DNA from: Zea mays
Lineage: Eukaryota > Streptophyta > Magnoliopsida > Poales > Poaceae
Assembly (NCBI RefSeq): GCF_902167145.1
Contig: NC_050098.1
Span: 76,858,207 to 76,922,206 of the forward strand
Direction of reading: 5' to 3'
DNA length: 64,000 nucleotides
The stretch's first letter is position 1. Each line of letters opens with the position of its first letter. A program made the translations under genes and the position numbers. This document shows positions 1 to 9,679 of the stretch, one piece after another. Below the pieces are notes generated by a model. That model ran no database searches. It was given only the letters and a program-made list of their open reading frames with translations, and was not told the DNA's origin.

Positions 1-1829
1 GTATCATAGATAATCTCATCATGTTGATTCATTAATGTGAAGCGCTAGCATAAAGCTAAACTGAAATAACCCAACCAGAATAGGTAAACAAGGACAAGAT
101 AGACAAAAGCTAGTCAATCCTTAGGTATAAATGTGTAAATGCGGGAAGTGAATTATAAGAATTAGTAGGACATAGATGGGTCAAGGGACACTTGCCTTCA
201 CCAACCGACTGCTGCTTAGGGTCTTCACCTGCAACTCCTTTGGACTCCGCCAACTGACCATTATCTATATGAGTTCAAACATACATTCCACACATTTAAT
301 ACAAAGAAAAGTACACCATACAATAGAGTGCAACAAATAGACAGACGTTCGACACAGGGCTCAGACTTACGACTAAGCGAGAAAGAGAAAGTAACGGTCG
401 AGGCTACGGTCGAAGAGCGATCACGTCACATGATTATAAATTAAATTACACATCTGAACAGAATGGTATTAATATTGCCATCGCGTTTAGCATAAGATAA
501 AGTCATGTTCCATATTTAATTATTATGAACAGATTAAAATAGATTAAAAGGATTGTCACGCGGCGGGACGCGCGACACAACACTTAAATTGAATTAAGAA
601 ATAAATGACTCGTCGCGCGACGGAGCGCGCAACGAGACACTTGCAATAATTATAAAGAGACGTTAGGCGTCGCGCGACGAAACACACGACGACATACGTT
701 AACTGAACTGAATTTTAAACGAAACATCGTGTGACGAAGCGCGCGACAAAGATCATTAACAAAGGTGAATTTAAAATGAATCATCGCGCGACAAAGCGCG
801 CAACACAGCACATCGACTAAACTAAAATTGAAAAAGGGATTAAGTTGAAAGTCGAACGCCACGCAACTACAGTTGCGCGCGCGAACACGCCTCGCGTGCC
901 GGGGCACGCGAGCGCGGGGTCGCGGGGCATGCAGGCGCACGGGGCGTGAGGGCGCGGGAACGAGCCGCCATGGGGCGCGAACGCGCAGGGGCACGGACGC
1001 GGGGGCCACGGAGCCGAGCCGCCACCGGCCGCGGGGCGAGCCGCCGGGGGCGCAGGGCGCGCGGGCGCGGGGCCGCATGGGGGCGAGCCACCAGGGGCGC
1101 AGGGCGTGGCGCGAGGCACGCGGGCGAGACGTCGGGCACGGGCCGCCGCCGGGGGGTCGCGGACGCGGGGCTGGGCCACCGGGGGGCGTGCACGACGGGG
1201 GCAGGGCCACCGGGGGGGGGGGGGGGGCGACGGGGCAGGGGCGCGCAGGGAAGAAGAAAGGGGAGGGGGAGGGGAAGAGAGAGAGGGAGAGGGGAGGGGA
1301 GCTCACCTCGAGGATCCAAATTCCGGCGATCACCGTCTCCAAGACCTAGGGCACCATGGGGAGAGAGAGATATGGGAGAGAGAGAGGTTGCTGCGCGGGA
1401 GAATTGAAATGAGGGAAAGAGACCAGAGGAGGGGGGCGCGCGCATGGGGAGGGCACGGACGCCAGGGGCGCACGGGCCGAGACCGAGCCGGGCCATGCTG
1501 GGTCGGGCTGGGCTGGGCTGGGCCGCACCGCGGGGCAAAAATCCCATGGCACACACAACCACAGATCAGAATTCAATTCGTGAAGCAAAATCCGAAACGA
1601 AACTAAGCAACTCACGCGATTAAGCACGAAATCAGACAAAGAAATATGATTCGGCATGATGCAACACTCATGTCAACTTTGGTTTTGTTTACACATGACA
1701 CGGACACCAGTCGCTATATTGCTTTGAAATTGGGAAGAAGGAGCGAAACGGGGAAAGAAAAGAGAGTAACGCCTGAATTTGGTGAGTAAAAATAAGAAAA
1801 AATTCTACCCCCAAATTCAAGGCGTTACA
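1..1829 (-). repeat. Element A 3' LTR (left; truncated by window edge)
   Basis: Homologous to 43381-44868 plus 49183-49425. It ends ...GGCGTTACA at 1829, the terminal TG..CA on the opposite strand. By comparison with the right copy about 1.1 kb is missing beyond the window. It holds a CG-rich palindromic array (about 555-810), a GC-rich block with a run of 16 G (1212-1227), and a homopurine stretch (about 1238-1301). Several open frames in the GC-rich block are compositional and are not annotated as genes. Confidence 0.92.
1301..1308 (-). promoter_or_regulatory. Possible 5' splice donor in element A LTR (3' LTR copy)
   Basis: On the minus strand this reads AGGTGAGC, a good plant donor match. 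The same bases occur in the 5' LTR copy at 44611-44618, the one that would be transcribed. Function is inferred from the motif and its conservation between the LTRs only. Confidence 0.3.
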
Positions 1830-1845
1830 AACCTATCCCCATTAA
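1830..1845 (-). other. Polypurine tract of element A
   Basis: Minus-strand purine-rich bases (core GGGGATAGG) lie directly before the 3' LTR start TGTAACGCC, where plus-strand DNA synthesis is primed. Pol ends only about 36 bases upstream. Confidence 0.6.
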
Positions 1846-1865
1846 AAGAATCTCGCCCTCGAGAT

Positions 1866-4800
1866 TCAAGGTTGGCCAGCAAAGAGTTCAGGATACTTGG
1901 CCATCAGATCATCTTCACGCTCCAAGGTTGCTTCTTCCTCAGAGTGGTAACTCCATATGACTTTTCACATTCTGATAGTTTTCCTCCGAGTGACTCTGTC
2001 TGCGGTCTCAAGAATCTGCATTGGCTTCTCTATATAGGTCAAGTCCTCCTGGACTTCTAGACCTTCCACTGGCAACTGCTCTTCTGGCACACGCAGACAC
2101 TTCTTCAGCTGAGACACGTGAAAGACATCATGCACTGCTGACAAGCCTTCTGGCAAACTGAGCTGATAGGCCACTTCTCCATGCCTTGCGAGAATCCGAT
2201 ACAGACCAACATAGCGGGGTGCTAGCTTGCCTTTGACTCCGAATCTTCTGACTCCTCTGATAGGCGAAACCTTCAGATAGACAAAATCTCCGACTTCGAA
2301 ACTTAGTTCTCTCCTTCTTGTGTCTGCATAGCTTCGCTGCCTTGATTGTGCTATCTTCAGGTTCTCTCGAACCATCTTGATGTTCTCTTCAGTTTCGAGC
2401 AGAATGTCTGGCCCGAACACTTGCTTTTCTCCAGGCTGATCCCATTGCAATGGAGTTCTACTACTCTTCCCATAAAGTGCCTAAAATGGTTACATCTTCA
2501 AGCTGGCCTGGTAACTATTGTTATAGGAGAACTCTGCATAAGGTAATCTCTTGTCCCATCCGGACTAATCTTGCAACGCACAAGCTCTCAACATGTCCTC
2601 GAGGATTTGATTAGTTTTTTCAGTCTGACTGTCTTTCTGCGGATGATAAGCTAAACTAAAATTCAGATGTGTACCCAAGGCTTCATGCAACTGCTGCCAA
2701 AAATGAGAGGTGAACTGCGTTCCTCTATCTGACACTATCTTCTTTGGCACACCGTGAAGACAAACGATACGGGACATGTACAACTCTGCCAATACTGCAC
2801 TGCTATAGTTGGTCTTGACGGGTATGAAGTGGGCTGACTTGGTTAAACGGTCCGCTACTACCCAAATGGAATCGTAGCCGGCTCGAGTGCGAGGCAATCC
2901 GACTATGAAGTCCATTCTGATTTGATCCCATTTCCACTGAGGGATTCGCAACAGTTGCAACAATCCAGCTGACCTCTGATGCTCTGCCTTGATCCTTTGA
3001 CAACTGTCACAAATGGCCACATGGTCTGCGATCTCCCTTTTCATTCTGTACCACCAGAATTTCTTCTTCAGATCCTGATACATCTTCTCACTTTCAGGGT
3101 GTATAGAATAAACTAACTCATGAGCTTCCTTGAGGATCAACTCCTGAATAGACTGAACATTGGGAACACACAAGTGGTCCTTGAACCATATCACACCTTC
3201 TGCATCTTCTCGAAAATCTTTACCTCTTCCTTCTAGAATCAGTTGCCGGATTTCACTGATATTCTCATCATTCTTCTGTGCTTCTTTGATTGTTACTCCC
3301 CGCTTTAGGGTAGGCTCTAACTCAACTGTTACTCCTCGCGTATTGTTCAGAAATCCGAGGCTCAACCTGTCAAACTCTTTGGCCAACTCAAAAGGCATCG
3401 GATGAGCGACCATCAGGTTGACTTGACTTTTCTTGCTCAATGCATCTACCACTACGTTTGCTTTGCCTGAATGGTAATGAATCTCCAATTCATAGTCCTT
3501 GATCAACTCTAGCCATCTTCGTTGCCTCATATTCAGCTCCGACTGAGTGAATATGTACTTCAGTCTCTTGTGGTCTGTGTAAACATCGCATTTCTGCCCA
3601 TACAGATAGTGCCTCCATGTCTTCAGTGCGTGAACCACTGCTGCCAACTCTAGGTCATGGATTGGGTAATTCTTCTCATGAACCTTCAGCTGTCGGGACG
3701 AGTAAGCCACAACTCTTCCCTCCTGCATCAACATGCATCCCAAACCAGTGTAACAAGCGTCGCAATACACCGAGGAGGGCTTGTGCACATCAGGCAAGAC
3801 TAAGACAGGCGTTGCAATCAACTTCTCTTTCAGCGCTTCAAAGGCCTCTTGACATTTCTGGGTCCACTTGAACTCAACTTTGTTGCCTAGCAAAGCTGTC
3901 ATTGGTTTCGTGATCTTTGAAAACCCTTCAATGAATCGCCGATAATATCTGGCCATTCCAATGAAGCTCTTGATTCCTCGAGCATCGGTTGGTGCTTTCC
4001 AATTCAGAATGTGCTCCACTTTCTTTGGATCCACAGCTAATCCTTCTTTGTTGATTATGTGACCCAAGAATAGGACTTCATCAATCCAGAACTCGCACTT
4101 GCTCAACTTTGCATACAACTGGTGCTCTAGCAATCTCTGCAATACCATCTTCAAATGATTTGCATGCTCTTCTTCACTTTGAGAATATATAAGAATGTCA
4201 TCAATAAATACCACCACAAACTTGTCAAGATAATCCATGAATACACTGTTCATCAGATTCATGAAGAAGGCTGGTGCATTCGTTAGACCAAAAGACATTA
4301 CAGTGAACTCATACAACCCATACTTGGTAATGAATGCCGTCTTCGGAATGTCTGAAGGTCGAATCCTGAGCTGATGATAACCTGACCTCAGATCTATCTT
4401 TGAAAACACGTTGGCTCCTCTCAACTGGTCAAACAGATCTATTCTGGGCAAGGGGTACTTGTTCTTGATTGTGACCTCATTCAGAGCTCGATAATCAATG
4501 CACATCCTTCTAGTGCCATCTTTCTTCTCCACGAACAGGACAGGGGCGGCCCAAGGCGAGGTGCTTGGCCGGATGTAACCTTTCTCTGACAGCTCATCGA
4601 TCTGCTTCTTAAGTTCAGCTAACTCTGGTCCAGATACTCTATAGGCTCTTTTAGAAATGGGGGTGGTGCCAGGAAGAAGCTCTATAGCAAACTCAACTTT
4701 CCGCTCAAGTGGCATATCTGGTAAATCTTCCGGAAACACATCTATAAATTCTGACACAACCTTGATAATCTCGAGTGGATCTGCTTCACTGCTATCAACA

Positions 4801-5336
4801 GCCATCTGACAACAACTTCCTTTCTTTGGCTCAGGTGGGACTAACTCGGTCACCACTTCCTCTCCTAGTGGAGACATCAACTTGATTGTCCTCTTATCAC
4901 AACTGATAACTGCCGGATACTTATCCAGCCAATTCATCCCTAGGATGACATCTATTCCCTGAGTACCCATTTCTATGAGATTAGCGGGAAATGCTATCCC
5001 CCTTATTTCCACACTTACATTCAAGCAAATGCTATCGGCTCAAATTCTACCATCGGCTGAGTCGATTTGGATGGGGGTTGACATCGTAGTGATTGGAAGA
5101 TTATGCGCTTCTACCCTAGATGCAGTAATAAATGAAGGCGTTGCTCTAGTATCAAATAACACTTCTGCAACATGGGAGTTGACTGGAAACATACCTACTG
5201 TCATATCGGGGGTTTCCTGAACTGCTTCAGCCTCCAAGTGATTCAGTCTCCCATGGTTGTAGCGTGGCTGAGAGCGGTTGCCTGCTCCAGGCTGAGACAC
5301 ATTCTGCTTTGCTGGGGCACTGGGGCCTGACTGCTG
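1866..5336 (-). pseudogene. Element A pol (protease, RT, RNase H, integrase, chromodomain), broken
   Basis: Minus-strand pol in one frame with gag. Domains run from protease (active triplet near 5145-5153), through RT with FIDD (4197-4208), RNase H and integrase with the zinc-binding region and catalytic core, to a chromodomain ending at a natural stop, 1866-1868. In-frame stops lie at 5040, 2565, 2490, 2481 and 1965; the last falls inside the chromodomain. Between 5024 and 2565 the frame is open for 819 codons. The protease motif reads Asp-Thr-Arg where the family has Asp-Thr/Ser-Gly, so protease was probably lost as well. The stops mostly look like cytosine transitions. The product acted in cytoplasmic particles and nuclear integration when functional. 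Confidence 0.85.
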
Positions 5337-6412
5337 CTAGGCTGCCTTCTTTGGACATTGCATCACCCAATGGCCTTGCTCTCCACAGTGGAAACATGCT
5401 CTGTTTCCACCCTGAACTGGTGCTGCCTGACTGCTCTGGTTGGTTGCTGGGGCGGGAAGACGAGGTGCCTGCTGATTGTGCCTCTAGAAATGACCTCCTC
5501 CTGACTGGTTGTTCTGGCGATTCTGCTGCTAGTGCTAAGGGTACTGCCTTTGGAACTGCTGCTGCTGAGGTGGGCGCTGGTTCTGCCTGAACTGCTGAGG
5601 TGGGTTGCCTGAGAAACAAGGGCGATTGCTGCTTCTAAGCTGGGGCCCACTGATCTTACACTTGCGATCGTCCATCTCCTTGCGCTTCTTCTCTGTCAAG
5701 ATCGCTCTGTCGATCAGGTGCTGAAAAGTGGGGAAGGTATGATTCATAAGATGATACAGTAGAGGGTCGACTAAGCCTCTCAAGAAGCGATACTGCCTCT
5801 TGGCATCTGTGTTGACATCCTTAAGAGCATAGCGGGACAGCTGCAGAAACTTGTATCGGTACTCACTGATGGACATAGGCCCTTGCTTGAGTGCCAGGAA
5901 CTCCTCCTTCACTGTCATCAGGCCTGCTGGAACATGGTACTGGCGGAAATTGCCTCTGAATTCCTCCAAGGTGATGGTGTCGGGGTTGGCATGGGTAGCG
6001 AGATAAGTCTCCCACCAAGACTGAGTTGCTCCTCTCAATAGACGAGGACCATACAAAACCTTCTCCATGTCGTCGCACTGAGCTGTGTGCAACTCCCGCT
6101 CCATTGTGCGCAGCCAATCTTCATCATCCATGGGGTCAGAAGAATGAGCGAACGTTGGGGGATGACCTCTCATGAATTCAGCACGCTTGTCCCTGGCATC
6201 TGAGGCATCTGAGGTTGAGGTGGTGGCTGCTGCTGCTGAATGGCGGCCAGAGTCTGACCGATGGCTTGAACTGCCTGAGTCTGCATCAAGAACATCTGCT
6301 CAATCGTCATCGGGGGTGGTGGTGGCAGTTGCTGTTGCTGGGGTGCCTCATCTTGCTGAGCTGGCCACTCCTGCTGAGCACGCCTTCCTCCTCTGCGCCT
6401 GTTTTCTGACAT
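5337..6412 (-). pseudogene. Element A gag, broken
   Basis: Structural capsid/nucleocapsid gene of element A, upstream of and in the same frame as pol. It starts at the ATG at 6412, with a Gln/Pro-rich N-terminus. A frameshift lies near 6170-6190, since the first 80 codons (6170-6412) are in another frame from the capsid part (5538-6173). The capsid region contains the retrotransposon-gag pattern with paired Trp residues (WWETY). A CCHC zinc knuckle (C-X2-C-X4-H-X4-C) is visible at about 5350-5395. In-frame TAG stops occur at 5535, 5529, 5484 and 5337, all compatible with Gln codons altered by C-to-T change. The ATG follows directly after TTCTGCAG, a splice-acceptor-like context. Confidence 0.82.
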
Positions 6413-6834
6413 CTGCAGAATGCAATCACATATCAGAACTTATCTTGCAAGCTTGCAGCATAAGAAAATAGTATAGAATCCTTCCACCATACTGAACAGA
6501 TGAACACCTTCACTGATCAACAACACAAACCAACACAGCTTCTCAGATAAAGAGGAAAGTAGAACAAAAGGGCTTCCCAACTAGGTAACTAATTTTTTAT
6601 TAACATTTAACAGGTAAACCAAAGTGCAGGGGATACCTACACCCTGGCGACAGTCATTACAAAGATCCAAATCCAACATAGTTCATCATGACAAACATAA
6701 AGGCACAGGATAAGCAAACTACCCTGTCTAACTAAGACTAACTAAGAGTAAGACTAATGCTAAGACTATAGCTTCTATGCGTATATTTTCGTATTAATTA
6801 CAAGATCTGACGCTGATGATCTATGGTTCTAAAT
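6413..6834 (-). other. Element A leader between accessory ORF and gag
   Basis: About 420 bases, AT-rich, with no supported ORF. On the minus strand the last bases before gag are CATTCTGCAG with a CTGAT branch-point-like motif about 24 bases upstream, so it may carry a 3' splice site. Confidence 0.5.
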
Positions 6835-7530
6835 TTATCTTGGTCCTGCAGTTGGGGTCGCCATAAGTCTGGTGTCCACGCCGAGGTGAGCGGTACGGGT
6901 GCTGAGTCCCGACGGGAGCGGGGAGCCATCCTCTAGGTGACGATGCTTCGCGCGCTCAGCCCGCAGCTAGGCAACCTCAGCACGAGCCCTACTCAGCTCA
7001 TCTAATGCATGGTCTAGCTCCGTGTTTAGCACGGCGGCTAGGTTGACTGTGCTGCTCAACCTAGGATTATCCTCACCGACAGGTGAGACAACCACGCCTC
7101 CTGTGCTGCTAGATGGGCGACAGGGGTAATACTTCAGGTTGAGACCATCGGCTACCCCGCCGAGCACTGAGCAGTAGTGCGAAAGCGCACGCCGTGCGAC
7201 ATCTTGCATGGCCGCCTCAGTTGAGTCCCGCTCAGAGATAGAATAGTGCTCTGAGCAGACCTCCGCACCCCGGATACTGTTCTCCAGACGATGCACGAAG
7301 CAGGTCGCCTCCAAGTAGTCCGGGTACACCCTGCGACTATGCTGAAAGACCACACAACGATACTCGATGGACCAAGTACGCCGGTCGAGTGCCTGGCGTA
7401 GCAGGGTGTCGAGCGCATCGTGGAAGTGACACCCGCGAGCAGCGTCATGAGTGATGGGCCGAGAAACCCATCCTTCCGGCTCCTGGTCGGCTGAAAGGTC
7501 AGTGCTGAAGCTCGAGCTGCTGTTGCCACC
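6835..7530 (-). pseudogene. Element A 5' accessory ORF, C-terminal part
   Basis: Minus-strand frame upstream of gag, open from the copia insertion point at 7530 to a stop at 6967, and after that stop to a second stop at 6835. It encodes a predicted helix (about 7440-7475), a central strand-rich part with Tyr/Arg/Val, then a helix with the pattern TEAAxxxxARRAL near 7190-7215. A charged heptad-like tail follows (LNTELDHALDELSRARAEVA, about 6970-7030) and continues past the 6967 stop. The helix-strand-strand-strand-helix order resembles a dsRNA-binding domain, which is inference only. The N-terminal part lies at 16979-17291, separated by the copia insertion. The reading frame does not join cleanly across the site, so a frameshift or an alternative frame is involved. 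Confidence 0.55.
7526..7530. repeat. TSD of the copia element, left copy (CCACC)
   Basis: CCACC at 7526-7530 is repeated at 16979-16983 directly outside the two LTRs. This proves a single integration event into element A. Confidence 0.95.
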
Positions 7531-8097
7531 TGATAGTCGCTTAGAGGGGGGGTGAATAGGGCGAAACTGAAATTCACAAATATAAACACAACTACAAGCC
7601 GGGGTTAGCGTTAGTTATAAGGAACGAGTCCGCAAGAGAGGGCGCAAAACAAATCCCAAGCGAATAAGCAAGTGAGACACGGAGATTTGTTTTACCGAGG
7701 TTCGGTTCTTGCAAACCTACTCCCCGTTGAGGAGGCCACAAAGGCCGGGTCTCTTTCAACCCTTCCCTCTCTCAAACGATCCACGGATCGAGTGAGCTTC
7801 TCTTCTCAAATCAAAGCCGGGAACAAAACTTCCCCGCAAGGGCCACCACACAATTGGTGCCTCTTGCCTTGATTACAATGGAGTTTTGATCTCAAGAACA
7901 AGTGAGAAAGAAAAGAAGCAATCCAAGCGCAAGAGCTCAAATGAACACGGCAAATCACTCTCACTAGTCACTAGGGTTTTGTGTGGAATTGGAGAGGATT
8001 TGATCTCTTTGAATGTGTCTAGAATTGAATGCCTAGAGCTCTTGTAGTAGTTGAGAAGTGGAAAACTTGGATGCAATGAATGGTGGGGTGGTTGCGG

Positions 8098-8106
8098 TAT
8101 TTATAG
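8098..8106 (-). promoter_or_regulatory. TATA box in copia 3' LTR
   Basis: The minus strand reads CTATAAATA. In this copy the upstream flanking arm has one mismatch compared with the right LTR, where the flanking inverted repeat is perfect. Confidence 0.7.
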
Positions 8107-8156
8107 CCCCAACCACCAAACTTGACCGTTGGCTGGAGGCGTCTGCTCGATGGCGC

Positions 8157-8655
8157 ACCGGACAGTCCGGTGCACACCGGACAGTCCGGTGCCCCTGCCA
8201 CGTCAACACTGCCGTTGGATTCTAGCCGTTGGAGCTTCTGACTTGTGGGCCCGCCTGGGTGTCCGGTGCACACCGGACATGTACTGTTTGATGTCCGGTG
8301 CACCGGTATGGGCGTGCCTGACGTCTGCGCGCGCTGCGCGCGCAATAAATGCACCACAGGGAGCCGTTGGCGCTGCAGGGAGCCGTTGCTCCGCTGGCAC
8401 ACCGGACAGTCCGGTGCACACCGGACAGTCCGGTGAATTTTAGCGGAGCGGCTGCCGCGCGAAACCGAGGCTGGCGAGTTCCTGAGGCCGACCTCCCTTG
8501 GCGCACCGGACACTGTCCGGTGTACACCGGACAGTCCGGTGAATTATAGCTGAGTCGCCTTGGAAATTCCCGAAGGTGGCGAGTTTGAGTCTGAGTCCCC
8601 TGGTGCACCGGACAGGTACTGTTCACTGTCCGGTGGCACACCGGACAGTCCGGTG
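8157..8655. repeat. Array of paired palindromes in copia U3
   Basis: Perfect 8-bp arms CACCGGAC/GTCCGGTG occur around a 1-base centre at 8157-8173, 8176-8192, 8400-8416, 8419-8435, 8525-8541 and 8639-8655. A 3-base centre occurs at 8504-8522, and 10-bp arms with 10-base centres at 8271-8300 and 8606-8635. They come in pairs, the closest 19 bp apart, and all lie upstream of the TATA box. The same array occurs in the right LTR at about 16301-16780, minus one unit. Confidence 0.9.
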
Positions 8656-8855
8656 CGCCAGACCAGGGGTCCCTTCGGTTGCCCCTTTGCTCCTTTGTTG
8701 AATCCAAAACTTGGTCTTTTTATTGGCTAAGTGTGAACCTTTTACACCTGTATACACTATACACTTGGGCAAACAAGTTAGTCCAAAGATTTGTGTTGGG
8801 CAATTCAACCACCAAAATTATATAGGAACTAGGTGTAAGCCTAATTCCCTTTCAA

Positions 8856-8870
8856 TCTCCCCCTTTTTGG
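8856..8870 (-). other. Copia 3' polypurine tract
   Basis: The minus strand reads CCAAAAAGGGGGAGA directly before the 3' LTR start TGAAAGGG. This is the expected primer for plus-strand synthesis. Confidence 0.85.
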
Positions 8871-9679
8871 TGATTGATGCCAACACAAACCAAAGCAAAT
8901 ATAGAAGTGCATAATTGAACTAGTTTGCATAATGTAAGTGTAAAGGTTGCTTGGAATTGAGCCAATATAACTACTTACAAGATATGCATGGAATGTTTCT
9001 TTCTTTATTTAGCATTTTGGACCACGTTTGCACCACAGGTTTTGTTTTTGCAAATTCTTTTGTAAGTCCATTTCAAAGATCTTTTGCAAATAGTCAAGGG
9101 TGAATGAATAAGATTTTGCAAAGCATTTTCAAGATTTTGAAGTTTTCTCGCCTTGTTTCAAATGCTTTTCCTTTGACTAAACAAAACTCCCCCTAAATTA
9201 AATCCTCCTCTTAGTGTTCAAGAGGGTTTTGATGAAGATTTTTGAAATCCCCCTTTTGAACATAATAGGATATCAATTGATAAATACTTTTGGAAAACAC
9301 TAAGTTTTTTGAATTTGGTGGTGGTGCGGTCCTTTTGCTTTGGGCTCCTTTCTCCCCCTTTTTGGCATGAATCGCCAAAAACGGAATCATTAGAGCCCTC
9401 GAAGAGCTATCTTCCCCTTTGGTCATAAATAAATGAGTTAAGACTATACCAAAGGCGAAGTCCTTTTGCTTTGAATTCTCATTTCTCCCCAAAGAATAGA
9501 GAGATGCTTGGAGTGATGGCGAAGTATGAGTTACGGAGTGGAAGCCTTTGTCGTCGCCGAAGACTCCAATTCCCTTTCAATATACCTATGACTTGGTTTG
9601 AAATAGACTTGAAAACACATTAGTCATAGCATATAAAAGAGATATGATCAAAGGTATATAAATGAGCTATGTGTGTAAT
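8871..9679 (-). other. Copia region between pol and 3' LTR
   Basis: About 810 bases without a convincing ORF. Some SIRE-lineage elements carry an env-like ORF here, and none is visible. A second copy of the polypurine tract, exact over 15 bases, lies at 9351-9365. Confidence 0.6.
9351..9365 (-). other. Second polypurine tract in copia 3' region
   Basis: It is identical over 15 bases to the 3' polypurine tract at 8856-8870 and lies about 495 bases upstream of it on the transcript. It could be an additional priming site or a duplicated tract. Its function is not shown. Confidence 0.5.

Larger units (their letters stand above)
7531..8854 (-). repeat. Copia 3' LTR (left)
   Basis: 1324 bp, almost identical to 15675-16978. 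It contains the TATA motif at 8098-8106 (minus strand) and, upstream of it in the U3, five groups of CACCGGAC/GTCCGGTG palindromes at 8157-8655. It has one more 19-bp palindrome unit (8400-8435) than the right LTR. Confidence 0.95.

Noticed and set aside
817..1606. Several ORFs over 100 codons in the GC-rich part of element A LTR (also 44019-44971)
   Set aside because: Low-complexity Arg/Pro/Gly/Ala frames on both strands within an LTR; not conserved between the two LTR copies.
8157..8655. CRISPR-like palindromic repeats
   Set aside because: Spacing is irregular, spacers are not unique units, and they lie in the U3 of a plant retrotransposon.
9211..9492. Possible env-like ORF downstream of copia pol
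   Set aside because: Only 93 codons, no signal peptide or transmembrane pattern, and it spans the second polypurine tract.
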